This document shows positions 4,129 through 6,397 of a stretch of DNA of 6,397 nt, one piece after another. The notes under the pieces were generated by a model. The model was not told the origin of the DNA, searched no databases, and worked only from the letters and a program-made list of their open reading frames with translations. Position numbers and translations under genes: made by a program. Numbering within the stretch: position 1 is the first letter of the stretch; each line of letters begins with the position of its first letter. This DNA comes from CAZUCD01 sp964618855 (GTDB lineage: Bacteria > Sumerlaeota > Sumerlaeia > SLMS01 > JANRJK01), in the NCBI GenBank assembly GCA_964618855.1, contig CAZUCD010000191.1:1-6397 (forward strand), in the 5' to 3' direction.

Positions 4129-6397
4129 TCAGCGACTGCTGGATTTTGCGAGCGCCTCTGCGTGTGCGAGGCGGCATTCGAACATTTCGCGCGGCGTGGG
4201 GATGGTGGGTGGCTCGGGAGGCAGCGGGACCTGGGCCGCGGCGGCGCGCGCCCCGGCGAAGTCCCCGAGCGCCAGCTTGGCCTCGGCTACGCGGAGGAGC
4301 AGAGCCTCCGGGCCGACCGGCGGCGTCAAGGAGGGATCCCTGCGCGGGCGCCGCGCGGCCTCGATTGCGCGCTCGTAGAGGGGCAGCGCGGCCTGCGGGC
4401 GTCCGGCATCGAACTCGATGTCACCGAGGACGCCCAGCGCCCACGCGGACTCCGGCGAGTCCATCTCCGCAAGGCGCGCGACCTCCGTGCGCAGCCGCGC
4501 CGAGTCCGGCGACCACAGGAAGTTGCGCTGCCGCGCGTAGGCGAGGTACAGGGGCCCCGCGCGCATGGCCACGGCCTCGCGCGAGTACTCATCCGGCGTG
4601 CCCTCGAAGACGGGGATTTCCGCGCGCGGCAGGGCGGCATCGAACCGCGCCGCGTTGAGCCGGGCGAGCCGGGATGCGGGATGGTGCTGGAGCCACAGGT
4701 GCGCCCACGCGGCGTCCATCCCCGCGAATGTCGACGTGAACCGCTCGATGTTCGCCTGGAACTCGCGGAAACCGGCGTCGTCCGGCCACTTCGGCTCCGG
4801 CCACGCCCCCACCCACAGGTCCGCGCGGGCCGGGGAGAAGAACCTTCGGTCGAGGATCCCCGCCGACGTCGCCGAAGCGTCCAGGAAGAAGCCCTTTGCG
4901 CACTCGTAGTCCAGTTCCGGCCTGAAGTCGCTGCACACCCCCCGGTCGGGCACGATGGGCGCCGCCGTGCCTTCCTTCGCGAGCATCTGGAGCGACAGGA
5001 TCGGCGCCAGCCCCCGCATGCCGAAGGCGTCGAGCTGCTCCTTCACCGCGGCGCGCGAGAAATACTCCTCCATCCTCGCGAAGTCCGGCGCGAACGGGTC
5101 CATCGAGCCGCACACGATCACGTCCCCGCCGACGTTGAACATCGTCGAGTACGGGAAGACGCGCTGGAACGTCGAGAGGAGCCGGTACAACGTGGCATCC
5201 TGCATCTCGTAGGTGTGCATCCATTGCAGGTAGATGCCGCCGGGCTTGAGGCGCTTCGAGGCCGCCGTCAGGTGCTCGATCGTGAACAGCCCCGGGACGC
5301 CCGCCACCCACAGGTTCGTCGGCTCGTTGATGATGACGTCGTAGGACCGCCCCGGCAGGAGGAGGTGCGTCTTCGCGTCGCCGATGCGGAGCCTGAACTT
5401 CGGCGAGCGCATGACGTCGTAGTTCTGGACGCTGAACTTCTCCGCCGCGCCGGCGATCTCCGGGATCAGCTCGATGCACTCGACGCTCTCCGCACCGCCG
5501 GCGAGCGCGGCTCCGGCCGAAACCCCCGCCCCGAGCCCCACCACCAGCACGTCCCGCGGGTCGCGGTGGATCATCATCGGCACGTGCCCGGCGAGGAGCT
5601 GCGTCTGCATGTCGTGGTCGGACGAGGCGTCCACCTTGCCGTTGATGATCAGCGCCACCACGGGGACGCCGTCCGAGCGCGCGTTGTCCTGCAGGACGAC
5701 GGCGATGGTGGCGTCCACCCCGTCACGGTAGTAGATGACCTGGCGCGACTCGAGGGCGCGCAGGGCCTCGTCGAGGCTGCCGATGCGCCGCTTCTCGCGG
5801 TAGAGCCCGGACGTGACCAGGCGCGGGTCCCAGTCGGGCGAGAGCGCGCCGTACACGAGCGCGACGCCGACGATGAACGCCGTGGCGCGCACCAGCACCG
5901 CGCGCGCGCCATCCCCCATCAGCCGCCTCACGATGAACAGGCCGAGCAGCAGGCTCGCCGCGGATGCGAACTCGATCGTGTGCTTGATTCCAACCAGGGG
6001 CAGCACCACCGCCCCGCCGACGATCGCGCCGAGGACCGTCCCCGCCGTGTTGACCGCGACCAGCCGCCCGTACGCGCCACCCGCGGCCGCCGCACGCGAG
6101 GCCACCAGCCGCGCCGCCGCCGGGAACGAGAGCCCCATCGCGAACGTCGGAACCAGCATCGCTGCCATGCACAGCCCGAACTGCATCGCGAGGAACAGCG
6201 GGTAGTTGGACTCCTCCTGCACGATCGCCATGCGCACGCGGTTCACAGCGATCGGCAGGTGCTCGTACCAGCACAGCGACAGCAGCGCCGAACCGCCGAC
6301 CAGGAGCTGCGACCACGCCAGCACGCCCTCCCAGCCGTGCTCCGCGCGCCTGAGCGAGAGCGCAAGGCTGCCGAGCGCGATGCCGAGGATGAACGCG
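4129..6397 (-). CDS. Fused multi-span membrane / spermidine-synthase-like protein with TPR-like tail (5' end outside window)
   Basis: The frame is open through the right edge, so the true N-terminus is missing; 755 residues are visible (numbered from the codon at 6396). A GTG at 6324 sits within a membrane segment and is unlikely to be the start. Residues 1-185 contain about six hydrophobic segments, with PTFAMGLSFPAAARL (83-97) and YGRLVAVNTAGTVLGAIVGG (109-128), signatures of fused membrane/SpeE proteins. A soluble Rossmann-type domain follows (about 220-430). It contains INGKVDASSDHDMQTQ (251-266), the SAM-type glycine loop VLVVGLGAGVSAG (283-295), an acidic end of the next strand at Glu309, and DVIINEPTNLW (353-363). 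The usual polyamine synthase aspartate at that point is absent, so aminopropyl transfer is doubtful. The tail (about 645-730) has helix pairs like TPRs: SAWALGVLGDIEFDAGRPQAA then EALLLRVAEAKLALGDF. The substrate is unknown, and a transport role for the membrane part is not shown. It ends 27 bases before ychF. Confidence 0.86.
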   Translation of the reverse strand, partial: AFILGIALGSLALSLRRAEHGWEGVLAWSQLLVGGSALLSLCWYEHLPIAVNRVRMAIVQEESNYPLFLAMQFGLCMAAMLVPTFAMGLSFPAAARLVASRAAAAGGAYGRLVAVNTAGTVLGAIVGGAVVLPLVGIKHTIEFASAASLLLGLFIVRRLMGDGARAVLVRATAFIVGVALVYGALSPDWDPRLVTSGLYREKRRIGSLDEALRALESRQVIYYRDGVDATIAVVLQDNARSDGVPVVALIINGKVDASSDHDMQTQLLAGHVPMMIHRDPRDVLVVGLGAGVSAGAALAGGAESVECIELIPEIAGAAEKFSVQNYDVMRSPKFRLRIGDAKTHLLLPGRSYDVIINEPTNLWVAGVPGLFTIEHLTAASKRLKPGGIYLQWMHTYEMQDATLYRLLSTFQRVFPYSTMFNVGGDVIVCGSMDPFAPDFARMEEYFSRAAVKEQLDAFGMRGLAPILSLQMLAKEGTAAPIVPDRGVCSDFRPELDYECAKGFFLDASATSAGILDRRFFSPARADLWVGAWPEPKWPDDAGFREFQANIERFTSTFAGMDAAWAHLWLQHHPASRLARLNAARFDAALPRAEIPVFEGTPDEYSREAVAMRAGPLYLAYARQRNFLWSPDSARLRTEVARLAEMDSPESAWALGVLGDIEFDAGRPQAALPLYERAIEAARRPRRDPSLTPPVGPEALLLRVAEAKLALGDFAGARAAAAQVPLPPEPPTIPTPREMFECRLAHAEALAKSSSR

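Noticed and set aside
6322..6324. GTG as the true start of the fused membrane/SpeE-like gene
   Set aside because: The frame continues upstream with a typical membrane sequence (AFILGIALGSLALSL), so the gene simply runs off the window.

Overview
This 6.4 kb window is ordinary-looking, densely coding bacterial chromosome with very high GC (roughly 70% by eye, G/C at nearly all third codon positions). Six protein genes fill almost all of it. The largest gaps are about 80 bases at the left edge and 27 bases between two genes. I see no RNA gene, insertion sequence, CRISPR array, prophage piece or attachment site. Proteins with export signals and a cobalamin/heme-type binding protein carrying a signal peptidase I-type leader suggest a Gram-negative-type cell. 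The mix of a 'CPxA'-type membrane-anchored redoxin ending in a Gly-Cys motif and a fused membrane/spermidine-synthase-like protein resembles PVC-type, acidobacterial or deltaproteobacterial genomes, but I cannot fix the phylum from the sequence.

The left half (80-2116) is a plus-strand run. It holds a hexapeptide-repeat acyltransferase, then the tryptophan synthase alpha subunit (trpA) 10 bases later, then a membrane-anchored thioredoxin-fold protein whose GTG start overlaps the trpA stop. The right half is a minus-strand run, read from the right edge inward. It holds a large membrane protein with a spermidine-synthase-like domain and a TPR-like tail (its N-terminus lies outside the window), then the ATPase ychF 27 bases later, then a BtuF-like periplasmic binding protein whose GTG start overlaps the ychF stop. 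The two runs converge at 2117-2131, where an imperfect GC-rich hairpin spans both stop codons and may act as a two-way terminator.

The genes do not form an obvious pathway. Tight packing and GTGA overlaps argue for co-transcription and translational coupling within each run, but the functions are mixed: amino acid biosynthesis, surface or metabolite acylation, envelope redox chemistry, translation-associated ATPase and metal-chelate uptake. I found no convincing new biological system. The points most worth a second look are the trpA gene without an adjacent trpB, the binding protein without its transporter genes, the cysteine-rich redoxin, and the spermidine-synthase-like domain whose usual catalytic segment is altered.
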